The notes under the pieces are model-generated. The model searched no databases. It was given only the letters and a program-made list of their open reading frames with translations, and was not told the origin of the DNA. A program made the translations under genes and the position numbers. From Hydrogenophaga sp. (lineage in GTDB: Bacteria > Pseudomonadota > Gammaproteobacteria > Burkholderiales > Burkholderiaceae_C): DNA of 64,000 bases. Below are positions 56,765-64,000 of the stretch, one piece after another. The DNA lies in the NCBI RefSeq assembly GCF_026125785.1, contig NZ_JAHCKL010000002.1, positions 298,420 to 362,419 of the forward strand, written 5' to 3'. Within the stretch, counting starts at the first letter, position 1; each line of letters starts with the position of its first letter.

Positions 56765-57529
56765 ATGGATCTGCCCATCAACCATTTCAAGCAAGCCCTT
56801 CTGGCCGGCCAACGGCAGATCGGACTGTGGTCTCATCTGTGCAACCACATCAGCGCCGAGATCCTGGCCGGCTGCGGCTTTGACTGGCTTCTGCTCGACA
56901 TGGAGCACTCGCCCAACGAGTTGCCCGACCTGTTGCCGCAGTTGATGGCCATGCGTGGCGGCAGCGCCTCGGCCATCGTCCGGCCGCCCTGGAACGATAT
57001 GGTGACCTTCAAGCGTTTGCTCGACATTGGCGTGCAGACCTTGCTGGTTCCCTATGTGCAGACGGCTCAGGAGGCGGCCCAGGCTGTTTCTCAGACCCGC
57101 TATCCGCCTGAAGGTGTGCGGGGCTTTGCCGGTGCGCCAAGGGCCAGCGGCTATGGCCGTGTGCCTGGCTACGCGCAGCGGTGCGCGCAGGAGCTGTGCG
57201 TATTGGTGCAGGTGGAGACGGTACAAGGCCTGGCCAACCTGGAGTCCATCGCGGGCGTGGCGGGCGTCGATGGCGTGTTCATCGGGCCAGGCGATCTCTC
57301 GGCGGCTCTGGGCCATCTGGGGAACCCTCGACACCCCGAGGTACTGGCAGCGATCGATGACGCCATCGCCCGCATACGCGCCTGTGGCAAGGCCGCCGGC
57401 ATTCTGACTGGCGACGAAGCGCTGGCACGCCACTACCTGGAGCAAGGTTGCCTGTTTGTTGCCGTCGGCGCGGACCAGAACCTGTTGCGCGACAGCGCAC
57501 AGGCCCTGTGTGCGCGTTTCAAGACCTGA
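56765..57529 (+). CDS. HpcH/HpaI-family class II aldolase (2-keto-3-deoxy-sugar-acid type)
   Basis: This 254-residue TIM-barrel aldolase starts with LPINHFKQALLAGQRQIGLW. The metal and substrate residues are visible in LLLDMEHSPNE (His), VLVQVETVQG (Glu) and VFIGPGDLSAALG (Asp). Relatives cleave 2-keto-3-deoxyglucarate (GarL), 2-keto-3-deoxyrhamnonate (RhmA) or 4-hydroxy-2-ketoheptanedioate (HpaI), giving pyruvate plus an aldehyde. The GarL-type reaction to pyruvate and tartronate semialdehyde fits the neighbours. ATG 56765 was preferred to 56732 because it gives the family's usual N-terminus. Confidence 0.9.
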   Translation: MDLPINHFKQALLAGQRQIGLWSHLCNHISAEILAGCGFDWLLLDMEHSPNELPDLLPQLMAMRGGSASAIVRPPWNDMVTFKRLLDIGVQTLLVPYVQTAQEAAQAVSQTRYPPEGVRGFAGAPRASGYGRVPGYAQRCAQELCVLVQVETVQGLANLESIAGVAGVDGVFIGPGDLSAALGHLGNPRHPEVLAAIDDAIARIRACGKAAGILTGDEALARHYLEQGCLFVAVGADQNLLRDSAQALCARFKT

Positions 57530-57566
57530 ATCCCGTATCGCCCGCGTGCCCATCCGGAGTCTTCCC

Positions 57567-58388
57567 ATGCTCGATCACCCCGTTTCCGCTCTTCGTTTCA
57601 CACGTCTTCTGCTCACGGGCGCAGCGGGCAACCTTGGTCAGGCGCTGCGACCGCGCCTGAAGGCGTATTGCGGCACCCTGCGTGTGAGCGATCTCAACGA
57701 AATGGCCGCAGCCTCCGAGGGCGAGGAGGTGGTGCAGGCCCCGCTGGAGGACCGGTCGCGCGTGCAATCCTTGCTCGAAGGGGTCGACGCGGTGGTGCAC
57801 ATGGGCGGCGTGTCCACCGAGCAGCCTTGGGAACCCATTCTCGCGGGCAACATCGTGGGCATGGTCAACCTGTACGAGGCTGCCAGGCTTCAGGGGGTGC
57901 GCCGCATCGTTTTCGCGAGTTCCAACCACGTCACCGGTTTTTACCGGCAGGACGAGGTGATCGGCCCGCGGACCGCGCCACGGCCCGATGGCTTCTATGG
58001 CCTCTCCAAAGCCTTTGGCGAAGACCTGGCCCAGCTGTATTGGGATCGCTGGGGAATCGAAACGGTGAGTTTGCGCATTGGTTCTTCGTTCCCGGAGCCT
58101 CGGGACCGGCGCATGCTGGCGACCTGGCTGAGCCACGACGATCTGGAGCGTCTGGTGGTCGCGGCGTTGACCGCACCCATCGTGGGCCACAGCATCATCT
58201 ACGGCATGTCCGACAACCAGGCCACCTGGTGGGACAACACCGCCGCCCGCCACATTGGCTACCGGCCGCGGGATTCTTCAGACCGCTTCCGTGAAGCGGT
58301 CGAATCAAGGCAGCCGACGATCGACGTGAACGATCCCGCCGCGCGTTTCCAGGGTGGCGCCTTTGTCAAAGCCGCGCCGCACGGCTGA
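57567..58388 (+). CDS. udh: Uronate dehydrogenase-like NAD-dependent epimerase/dehydratase family protein
   Basis: This 273-residue extended-SDR protein has the nucleotide motif LLLTGAAGNLGQALRP at the N-terminus. VVHMGGVSTEQPWEPILAGN, ASSNHVTGFYRQDE and FYGLSKAFGED follow, the last with the catalytic Tyr-xxx-Lys. The SSNHVxGFY segment and the length are typical of uronate dehydrogenase, which oxidises galacturonate or glucuronate to the aldarolactone with NAD. It lies 37 bp after the aldolase gene and is probably cotranscribed with it. Confidence 0.88.
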   Translation: MLDHPVSALRFTRLLLTGAAGNLGQALRPRLKAYCGTLRVSDLNEMAAASEGEEVVQAPLEDRSRVQSLLEGVDAVVHMGGVSTEQPWEPILAGNIVGMVNLYEAARLQGVRRIVFASSNHVTGFYRQDEVIGPRTAPRPDGFYGLSKAFGEDLAQLYWDRWGIETVSLRIGSSFPEPRDRRMLATWLSHDDLERLVVAALTAPIVGHSIIYGMSDNQATWWDNTAARHIGYRPRDSSDRFREAVESRQPTIDVNDPAARFQGGAFVKAAPHG

Positions 58389-58421
58389 AAGCCGCTGTAC
58401 GCCCAGACCCTGAACGCCCGC

Positions 58422-58865
58422 TCAGCGGAGCACGAGCACGGGGATGTGCGAGTGCGTCAGCACCTGCTGGGTCTCACTGCCCAGCAGCAGGCGCTTGATG
58501 CCGCGGCGGCCGTGTGAAGCCATCACGATCAGGTCGCACTTGTTGCGCTTGGCGGTGGCGATGATGGCTTCCGAGACCAGGTCCGACTTGACCGTGACGG
58601 CCTTGACCTTGACCTCGCGCGCCTGGCCGGCGGCCTTGACCGCGTTGACGGCGGCCTGTGCCTCTTCCTGCCACTGCTTCTCGATGCGCGCCACTTCGGC
58701 CGTGGCCAGTGCGACGCCGCCTTCGAAATAGGTCTGCGGGTACCGGGGCACGACCTTGAGCGCCACCACCTCGGCGCCGGTCAGGTCGGCCAGATCGATG
58801 CCGTGCTTGACGGCCTGTTGGGAAAGCTTGGAGCCATCGGTGGCCACCAGGATGCGCTTGTACAT
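58422..58865 (-). CDS. Universal stress protein (UspA family)
   Basis: This 147-residue single-domain Usp has YKRILVATDGSKLS at the start and DLIVMASHGRRGIKRLLLGS with the nucleotide-binding G-2x-G motif near the end, then HIPVLVLR. It is probably an ATP-binding Usp dimer. It is divergent from ccoI and its promoter region contains an FNR-type box centred about 70 bp before its ATG. A GAGGAG ribosome site and a TACTCT -10-like hexamer (58907-58902, minus strand) fit FNR-activated expression at low oxygen. Confidence 0.94.
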   Translation of the reverse strand: MYKRILVATDGSKLSQQAVKHGIDLADLTGAEVVALKVVPRYPQTYFEGGVALATAEVARIEKQWQEEAQAAVNAVKAAGQAREVKVKAVTVKSDLVSEAIIATAKRNKCDLIVMASHGRRGIKRLLLGSETQQVLTHSHIPVLVLR

Positions 58866-58928
58866 GCCTTGCTCCTCGGGTTTGTTGCGGGATGAAGCCC
58901 AAGAGTAGCAAGTCCAGCCCGGTTGTGG

Positions 58929-58942
58929 TTGACTTATGTCAA
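58929..58942. promoter_or_regulatory. FNR/Anr box between the universal stress gene and ccoI
   Basis: TTGACTTATGTCAA contains the perfect inverted repeat TTGAC-N4-GTCAA, a close match to the FNR consensus TTGAT-N4-ATCAA. If placed at -41.5 it predicts a leftward start near 58894, just after the TACTCT hexamer upstream of the stress protein gene. For ccoI the same spacing falls on its own ATG (58977). Confidence 0.8.
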
Positions 58943-58976
58943 CGGCGCCATGGAAGACCCGCACTACGCTACACCC

Positions 58977-61352
58977 ATGAACCAGGCTGTCACCACACTG
59001 CCGGTGGGGCCTGCGTTGGCCGATCCACCCATCCGCACCGCGCAGGCGCCGGACTGGCTGGGCGAACACCGGGGCCCGCTCACCGTCACCGACGATTTCG
59101 CGGTGCTCGACGACCCGCTGGAACAGCAGGCCTTCACCGAGCGTATCCAGGCAGAGGGCCAGGAAGGTCAGGCCGAATCGGTGCTGATGGTGCAGGGCAT
59201 GTACTGCGCGGCCTGCGCCGACACCGTGGAATCCGCCCTGCAGGGTCTGCCTGGTGTGCGCGAGGCCCGCGTGCACGCCGCCACCCGCCGCCTGCGCGTG
59301 CGCTGGGACCCGTCGCTCACCCGCATGTCCACGCTGGCCCAGGCCGTCGGACGGGCTGGCTACCGGCTGCTGCCCATGCAGCAGGCCCTGTCCATCAGCC
59401 AGCGCTTGCAGGAGACCCGGCAGGCGCTGTGGCGCCTTTTCGTCGCCGGCTTCTGCATGATGCAGGTCATGATGTACGCGTGGCCGGCCTACGTCACCGC
59501 GCCGGGGGAGATCCCGCCCGACATCGATCAGTTGCTTCGCTGGGCCAGCTGGGTCATCAGCCTGCCGGTGGTGTTCTTCGCCAGCGGACCGTTTTTCCGC
59601 AGCGCCTGGAACGACCTGCGGCGCGGCCGCGTCGGCATGGACACGCCGGTGTCCCTGGGCATTCTCGTGACCTTTCTGGTGAGCTCTGCCGCCACCTTCG
59701 ACCCCTCCGGCCCCTGGGGCGCGGAAGTGTGGTTCGACTCGCTCACCATGTTCGTGTTCTTTCTGCTGGGCGGGCGCTACCTGGAGCACAAGGCGCGCGA
59801 CCGCACGGCGGGGGCGCTGGACAGCCTGATGAACCGCCTGCCCGCGGCCTGCGAACGGCAGACCGGCGACGGTATCTACGAAACGGTGTCGATCCGCCGG
59901 CTGGCCACGGGTGACGTGGTGCGCGTGCCGGCGGGCGAGGCGTTCCCCGCGGACGGCGAACTGCTCGACGAACGCGCCACGGTGGACGAGGCCTTGCTGA
60001 CCGGGGAATCGCATCCGCTCACGCGCACGCGCGGCGAGCACGTCGTGGCCGGCAGCTTCAACCTCGCAGGGCCTGTGCACGTGCGGCTGTTGCGTGTTGG
60101 TGGCGACACGCGCTTCGCGCAGATCGTCAGGCTCATGGAACAGGCCTCGACCGAAAAGCCGAGGCTGGCCATTCTGGCCGACCGCGTGGCCGCGCCGTTC
60201 CTCGTGCTGGTGCTGCTGGCGGCCGCGCTGGCGGGCTGGTACTGGTGGCAGATTGACCATACGCAGGCGTTCGCGGTGGCTGTGGCGGTGCTCATCGTCA
60301 CCTGTCCGTGTGCCCTTTCGCTGGCCACGCCGGCGGCCATGCTGGCCTCGGCGGGCTCGCTGGCGCGCAAGGGCGTGCTGGTGCGGCGGCTGCAGGCCTT
60401 CGAGACCCTGGCCGGCATCGACACCGTGGTGTTCGACAAGACCGGCACCCTGACCCACGAGGGGCTGTCGCTGTGCAAGGTGCGCACGCGGCCCGGCCTC
60501 GACCGCGCGCAGGCGCTGGCCCTGGCGGCCGCGCTGGCGCAGGGCTCCCTGCATCCGGCTTCGCGGGCGCTGGCGCGGGAAGCCCCCGGCGCCGGCCTGC
60601 CGCACCTGCGGGACCACGCGGAGGTGGCGGGGCAGGGCATGCAGGGGCGATTGCCCGACGGCACCCTGGTGCGCCTGGGCTCGGCCGGGTTCTGCGGCGG
60701 TACGCCACCCGCCTCGCGTGACGAGGATGCGCCGGTGGTGCACCTGAGCGACGAGCGCGGCTGGATGGCCAGCTTCGTGCTGCAGGAGTCGCTGCGCGCC
60801 GACGCGGCCGCCGCGGTGGCGTCACTGCGGGGCCAGGGCCTGCGCACGCTGTTGCTCTCGGGCGACCGGCCGCAGGCGGCGGGGCGCATCGCCCAGGCCG
60901 TGGGTGTGGATGAGGTCATCGCACAGGCGTCTCCGGAGCGCAAGTTGCAGGAGATCGCGGCCATGCAGGCGCAGGGGCGGCGGGTGGCCATGGTCGGCGA
61001 TGGCCTCAACGACGGCCCTGTGCTGGCTCGCGCCGACACCTCTTTCGCGCTGGGCCACGCGGCTCCGCTGGCGCAGGCACAGTCCGACTTCGTGATCCAG
61101 GGGGCCAGCGTGATGGACGTGGTCGACACGCTGCACCTGGCCCGAGCGACGATGCGCGTCGTGCGGCAGAACCTGGTCTGGGCGGCGGTCTACAACGCGG
61201 TCAGCGTGCCGCTGGCGCTGGTCGGTTGGATGCCACCCTGGCTGGCCGGCCTGGGCATGGCGGGCAGCTCGCTGCTCGTCATCGGCAACGCACTGCGCCT
61301 GTCCGCCCGCTCCCCCAGGCAGGGGATGGCCGAGGTGCCTGCAACGGCGTAG
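58977..61352 (+). CDS. ccoI: Copper-translocating P-type ATPase CcoI (FixI)
   Basis: This 791-residue P1B-type ATPase supplies copper for cbb3 oxidase assembly. An N-terminal metal-binding domain carries the CxxC motif (Cys77 and Cys80 in GMYCAACAD). The TM6 motif CPC is in VTCPCALSLATPA, the phosphorylation site is DKTGTLTHEG and the hinge is GDGLNDGP. About eight membrane helices are present. An extra N-terminal stretch of about 65 residues precedes the metal domain, as in CcoI/FixI. ATG 58977 was chosen over starts overlapping the FNR box. ccoS follows after 41 bp. Confidence 0.94.
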   Translation: MNQAVTTLPVGPALADPPIRTAQAPDWLGEHRGPLTVTDDFAVLDDPLEQQAFTERIQAEGQEGQAESVLMVQGMYCAACADTVESALQGLPGVREARVHAATRRLRVRWDPSLTRMSTLAQAVGRAGYRLLPMQQALSISQRLQETRQALWRLFVAGFCMMQVMMYAWPAYVTAPGEIPPDIDQLLRWASWVISLPVVFFASGPFFRSAWNDLRRGRVGMDTPVSLGILVTFLVSSAATFDPSGPWGAEVWFDSLTMFVFFLLGGRYLEHKARDRTAGALDSLMNRLPAACERQTGDGIYETVSIRRLATGDVVRVPAGEAFPADGELLDERATVDEALLTGESHPLTRTRGEHVVAGSFNLAGPVHVRLLRVGGDTRFAQIVRLMEQASTEKPRLAILADRVAAPFLVLVLLAAALAGWYWWQIDHTQAFAVAVAVLIVTCPCALSLATPAAMLASAGSLARKGVLVRRLQAFETLAGIDTVVFDKTGTLTHEGLSLCKVRTRPGLDRAQALALAAALAQGSLHPASRALAREAPGAGLPHLRDHAEVAGQGMQGRLPDGTLVRLGSAGFCGGTPPASRDEDAPVVHLSDERGWMASFVLQESLRADAAAAVASLRGQGLRTLLLSGDRPQAAGRIAQAVGVDEVIAQASPERKLQEIAAMQAQGRRVAMVGDGLNDGPVLARADTSFALGHAAPLAQAQSDFVIQGASVMDVVDTLHLARATMRVVRQNLVWAAVYNAVSVPLALVGWMPPWLAGLGMAGSSLLVIGNALRLSARSPRQGMAEVPATA

Positions 61353-61393
61353 CATGCGAGCTGTCGTGCGCCGCTCTTCAATCCGGACAAGCC

Positions 61394-61531
61394 ATGGACA
61401 TTCTCTACCTGCTGATCCCCCTCTCGGTGCTGCTCGTGTTCGGCATCATCGGTGTCTTCTGGTGGGCGCTGCAATCGGGTCAGTTCGACAACATCGACCG
61501 CGAAGGCGAGCGCATCCTCAAGGGCGATTGA
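61394..61531 (+). CDS. ccoS: cbb3 oxidase maturation protein CcoS
   Basis: This 45-residue single-helix protein begins MDILYLLIPLSVLLVFGIIG. FFxWA-like FWWALQSGQFDNIDREGERIL follows with the conserved C-terminal DxxGER-type tail. CcoS is required for cofactor insertion into CcoN. The gene stands directly between ccoI and ccoN, the usual place. It is easily missed because of its size. Confidence 0.93.
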   Translation: MDILYLLIPLSVLLVFGIIGVFWWALQSGQFDNIDREGERILKGD

Positions 61532-61589
61532 GCCCACCGCTGGTCCGCTGTGTTTTTCCAGCTGGGGGAACACGGTGAACAGGCCCCAG

Positions 61590-61603
61590 TTGACTTAAGT
61601 CAA
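61590..61603. promoter_or_regulatory. FNR/Anr box upstream of ccoN
   Basis: TTGACTTAAGTCAA is a fully palindromic 14-bp sequence that differs from the box at 58929-58942 by one base. Its centre is about 65 bp before the ccoN ATG. At -41.5 it predicts a transcript start near 61638, leaving a leader of about 24 nt with the GAGGAG ribosome site. Confidence 0.85.
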
Positions 61604-61661
61604 GGCGTCGGCGGCGCCCCGTGGTGACACTTCCCACAGTGACATTAGCGAGGAGTTCTGT

Positions 61662-63104
61662 ATGTCCATGACAAGCAAGGCCGACCGTGCGGCGGTCTAC
61701 AACGACAAAGTGGTGCGGCAGTTCGCCATCATGACGGTGGTATGGGGCGTGATCGGCATGCTGGTGGGCGTGATCATCGCCGCCCAGCTCACCTGGCCCG
61801 CGCTCAATCTGGGCGTCGAGTGGCTGAGCTACGGCCGCCTGCGCCCGCTGCACACCAACGCGGTGATCTTCGCGTTTGGCGGTTGCGGCTTGTTCGCGGC
61901 CAGCTACTACGTGGTGCAGCGCACCTGCCAGACGCGCATCTTCTCCGACGGTCTGGCCGCCTTCACCTTCTGGGGCTGGCAACTGGTCATCCTGCTGGCG
62001 GTCGTCTCGCTGCCCATGGGGTTGACCCAGGGCAAGGAATACGCCGAGCTCGAATGGCCGATCGACCTGCTCATCGCCGTGGTCTGGGTGGCCTACGCCA
62101 TCGTGTTCTTCGGCACCATCGGCATTCGCAAGGTGCGCCACATCTACGTGGCCAACTGGTTCTTCGGCGCCTTCATCCTGGCGGTGGCGGTGCTGCACAT
62201 CGTCAACAGCGCGGCGCTGCCGGTGGACCTGTTCAAGTCCTATTCGGCCTACGCGGGCGTGCAGGACGCGATGGTGCAGTGGTGGTACGGCCACAACGCG
62301 GTGGGCTTCTTCCTCACAGCGGGTTTCCTCGGGATGATGTACTACTTCATTCCGAAGCAGGCCGAGCGGCCGGTGTATTCCTACCGGCTGTCCATCGTGC
62401 ACTTCTGGGCGCTGATCTTCACCTACATGTGGGCCGGCCCCCACCATCTGCACTACACGGCGCTGCCGGACTGGGCCCAGTCCCTGGGCATGGTGTTCTC
62501 CCTGATCCTGCTGGCGCCGTCCTGGGGCGGGATGATCAACGGCATCATGACCTTGTCGGGTGCGTGGCACAAACTGCGCACCGATCCGATCCTGAAGTTC
62601 CTGATCACCTCCCTGTCGTTCTACGGCATGTCGACCTTCGAAGGGCCGATGATGGCCATCAAGACGGTGAACTCCCTGTCGCACTACACCGACTGGACCG
62701 TGGGCCACGTGCATTCGGGCGCCCTGGGCTGGGTGGCGATGATCTCGGTCGGCAGCCTGTACTACCTGATCCCGCGTCTGTTCGGCCGGGCCGAGATGTA
62801 CAGCGTGCGGGCCATCACCGTGCACTTCTGGGTCGCCACCATCGGCGTGGTGCTGTATATCGCCGCCATGTGGATCGCCGGGGTGATGCAGGGTCTCATG
62901 TGGCGCGCCACCAACCCGGACGGCACCCTGACCTACACCTTCGTGGAAAGCGTCAAGGCCACCTATCCGTTCTACGCCATCCGGTTGCTCGGCGGGTTCA
63001 TGTTCTTCTGCGGCATGCTCATCATGGTCTGGAACGTCTGGAAGACGGTGGTCGGTTCCAAGCCCGTGGATGCCCCGGTCCTGGCGCCGGCGGCGGCCCA
63101 CTGA
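61662..63104 (+). CDS. ccoN: cbb3-type cytochrome c oxidase subunit I (CcoN)
   Basis: This 480-residue catalytic subunit has 12 or more membrane helices. Haem and copper ligands are visible: His in [11 protein letters not shown], His in [13 protein letters not shown] with the active-site Tyr region [15 protein letters not shown], the His pair in [12 protein letters not shown], and His residues in [10 protein letters not shown]. The enzyme reduces O2 with high affinity and pumps protons. It starts a cco operon behind an FNR box with a GAGGAG ribosome site. Confidence 0.97.
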   Translation: MSMTSKADRAAVYNDKVVRQFAIMTVVWGVIGMLVGVIIAAQLTWPALNLGVEWLSYGRLRPLHTNAVIFAFGGCGLFAASYYVVQRTCQTRIFSDGLAAFTFWGWQLVILLAVVSLPMGLTQGKEYAELEWPIDLLIAVVWVAYAIVFFGTIGIRKVRHIYVANWFFGAFILAVAVLHIVNSAALPVDLFKSYSAYAGVQDAMVQWWYGHNAVGFFLTAGFLGMMYYFIPKQAERPVYSYRLSIVHFWALIFTYMWAGPHHLHYTALPDWAQSLGMVFSLILLAPSWGGMINGIMTLSGAWHKLRTDPILKFLITSLSFYGMSTFEGPMMAIKTVNSLSHYTDWTVGHVHSGALGWVAMISVGSLYYLIPRLFGRAEMYSVRAITVHFWVATIGVVLYIAAMWIAGVMQGLMWRATNPDGTLTYTFVESVKATYPFYAIRLLGGFMFFCGMLIMVWNVWKTVVGSKPVDAPVLAPAAAH

Positions 63105-63126
63105 ACCTCCAGCGGAGAGCGATGCG

Positions 63127-63741
63127 ATGAAGATGACACATGAGTTCGTCGAGAAGAACATCGGCTGGATGATCGTGCTGGTGATCCTGGTGGTGAGCGT
63201 CGGGGGCCTGGTGGAGATCGTGCCCCTGTTCTTCCAGCGTTCCACCACGGAGCCGGTGGCCGGCGTGACCCCGTATCCGCCGCTGCAGCTGGTGGGCCGG
63301 GACGTCTACGTGCGCGAGGGCTGCTACAACTGCCATTCGCAGATGGTGCGGCCGTTCCGGGCTGAGACCGAGCGCTACGGCCACTACTCGGTGGCGGGGG
63401 AGTATGTGTACGACCACCCGTTCCAGTGGGGCAGCAAGCGCACCGGGCCGGACCTGCACCGGGTCGGCGGCCGCTACAGCGATGAATGGCACCGCCTGCA
63501 CCTGGACAACCCCCGCGACGTGGTGCCGGAATCCAACATGCCGGCCTATCCCTGGCTGGCGCGGACGCCGGCCGACACCGGCAGCATCGAGGCCAAGATG
63601 CGGGCCCTGCGCCGTGTGGGCGTGCCCTACACCGATGAGGACATCGCCGGCGCTGCCGGCCAGGTGGCCGGCAAGACCGAGCAGGATGCGCTGATCGCAT
63701 ACCTGCAGGGCCTTGGTACCGCATTGAAGAACGTGAGGTGA
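63127..63741 (+). CDS. ccoO: cbb3-type cytochrome c oxidase subunit II (CcoO)
   Basis: This 204-residue membrane-anchored monohaem cytochrome has one N-terminal helix (about residues 12-34). The haem motif CYNCH spans residues 66-70 ([15 protein letters not shown]), and the axial methionine is probably in [11 protein letters not shown]. It passes electrons from CcoP to CcoN. ATG 63127 was chosen; a nearby ATG at 63122 is stopped after one codon. It ends by overlapping a possible GTG start of ccoQ. Confidence 0.96.
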   Translation: MKMTHEFVEKNIGWMIVLVILVVSVGGLVEIVPLFFQRSTTEPVAGVTPYPPLQLVGRDVYVREGCYNCHSQMVRPFRAETERYGHYSVAGEYVYDHPFQWGSKRTGPDLHRVGGRYSDEWHRLHLDNPRDVVPESNMPAYPWLARTPADTGSIEAKMRALRRVGVPYTDEDIAGAAGQVAGKTEQDALIAYLQGLGTALKNVR

Positions 63742-63746
63742 GCGCG

Positions 63747-63932
63747 ATGACGATCGAAGACGTGCGTGCGTGGATGGTGGTGGCGCAGTTCCTGGTGTTC
63801 GTGGGGATCGTCTGGTGGGCGTATAGCGGGCCGCGACGGTCCCGGTTCGAAGCCGACGCGTTGCGGGTTCTGCACGACGACGACACGCCGCCGCAGGCGG
63901 GACGCTCGCGGAAGGGGGCGAACCATGGGTGA
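63747..63932 (+). CDS. ccoQ: cbb3-type oxidase small subunit CcoQ (FixQ)
   Basis: This 61-residue protein has one membrane helix (WMVVAQFLVFVGIVWWAY) and a charged tail (SGPRRSRFEADALRVL), the standard CcoQ layout. It stabilises the oxidase complex. I chose ATG 63747 because AGGTGA stands five bases upstream. A GTG at 63738 overlapping the ccoO stop would add three residues. The end overlaps the start of ccoP. Confidence 0.9.
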   Translation: MTIEDVRAWMVVAQFLVFVGIVWWAYSGPRRSRFEADALRVLHDDDTPPQAGRSRKGANHG

Positions 63933-64000
63933 TTTCATTCACGAGTTCTGGAGTGGCTACATCGCCGTGTTGACGATCGTCAGCATGATCGCCTGTGGCG
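63925..64000 (+). CDS. ccoP: cbb3-type cytochrome c oxidase subunit III (CcoP), N-terminal part only
   Basis: The gene runs off the right edge. The 25 visible residues start MGDFIHEFWSGYIAVLTIVS, the normal beginning of CcoP (first membrane helix, DFxSxFWS-like motif). The diheme domain lies outside the window. It overlaps the ccoQ stop and has GGGGGCGA upstream as a weak ribosome site. Confidence 0.85.
   Translation, partial: MGDFIHEFWSGYIAVLTIVSMIACG

Overview
The window looks like a piece of a high-GC betaproteobacterial chromosome, most likely Burkholderiales and probably the Comamonadaceae (Hydrogenophaga/Acidovorax-like). The evidence is gene content and style: a cbb3 oxidase locus ordered ccoI-ccoS-ccoNOQP with FNR-type boxes, the small Trp-rich protein family of that order, a Bug-type binding protein, and tight ATGA/GTGA gene overlaps. 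The genus is inference. I found no rRNA, tRNA, CRISPR array, insertion sequence or phage gene.

Layout. 1-3732 (+): a multisubunit Na+/H+ antiporter operon, mnhA (last codons only) to mnhG; MnhG carries an extra universal-stress-like domain. 3786-6508 (+): a histidine kinase and a sigma-54-dependent response regulator, then fumC (6528-7913). A UPF0114 membrane protein (-) diverges from acs (+, to 10717). 11125-16466 (+): a CUT2-type ABC importer (binding protein, double ATPase, two permeases) followed by an esterase. 16480-27524 (-): ten tightly packed genes for uptake and oxidation of an unknown compound (KstD-like flavoprotein, SDR, complete Liv-type ABC importer with a fused LivM-LivG, MBL-fold protein, EamA transporter, OYE-family reductase, double EthD protein), with an IclR regulator divergent (27652-28479). 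28529-32827: cytochrome c, a Trp-rich protein, ilvD, a divergent LysR regulator, and lgt.

32821-44695 (-): a complete tad/flp pilus operon of 13 genes, read from flp to tadG. It is preceded by an AT-rich 0.7 kb regulatory region with a foldable flp leader and a 16-bp palindrome. 45430-50875 (+): malonate use (GntR regulator, malonyl-CoA decarboxylase, Bug binding protein, enoyl-CoA hydratase family protein, malonyl-CoA synthetase). 50911-58388: an apparent oxidative hexuronate pathway (mutarotase, beta-propeller lactonase, TRAP transporter, GntR/FadR-type regulator, HpcH-type aldolase, uronate dehydrogenase) around a perfect TNGTNNNACNA operator. 58422-64000: a universal stress protein and the cbb3 oxidase locus (copper ATPase ccoI, ccoS, ccoNOQ and the start of ccoP). 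Two near-identical FNR/Anr boxes tie this last block to low oxygen.

The regulated catabolic blocks follow one plan: a regulator faces or leads its operon, and an inverted repeat sits in the shared intergenic space. The least explained block is the 11 kb Liv/KstD-like/OYE/EthD operon. The most unusual single proteins are the MnhG-USP fusion, the LivM-LivG fusion and an MBL-fold protein lacking half of its metal motif.
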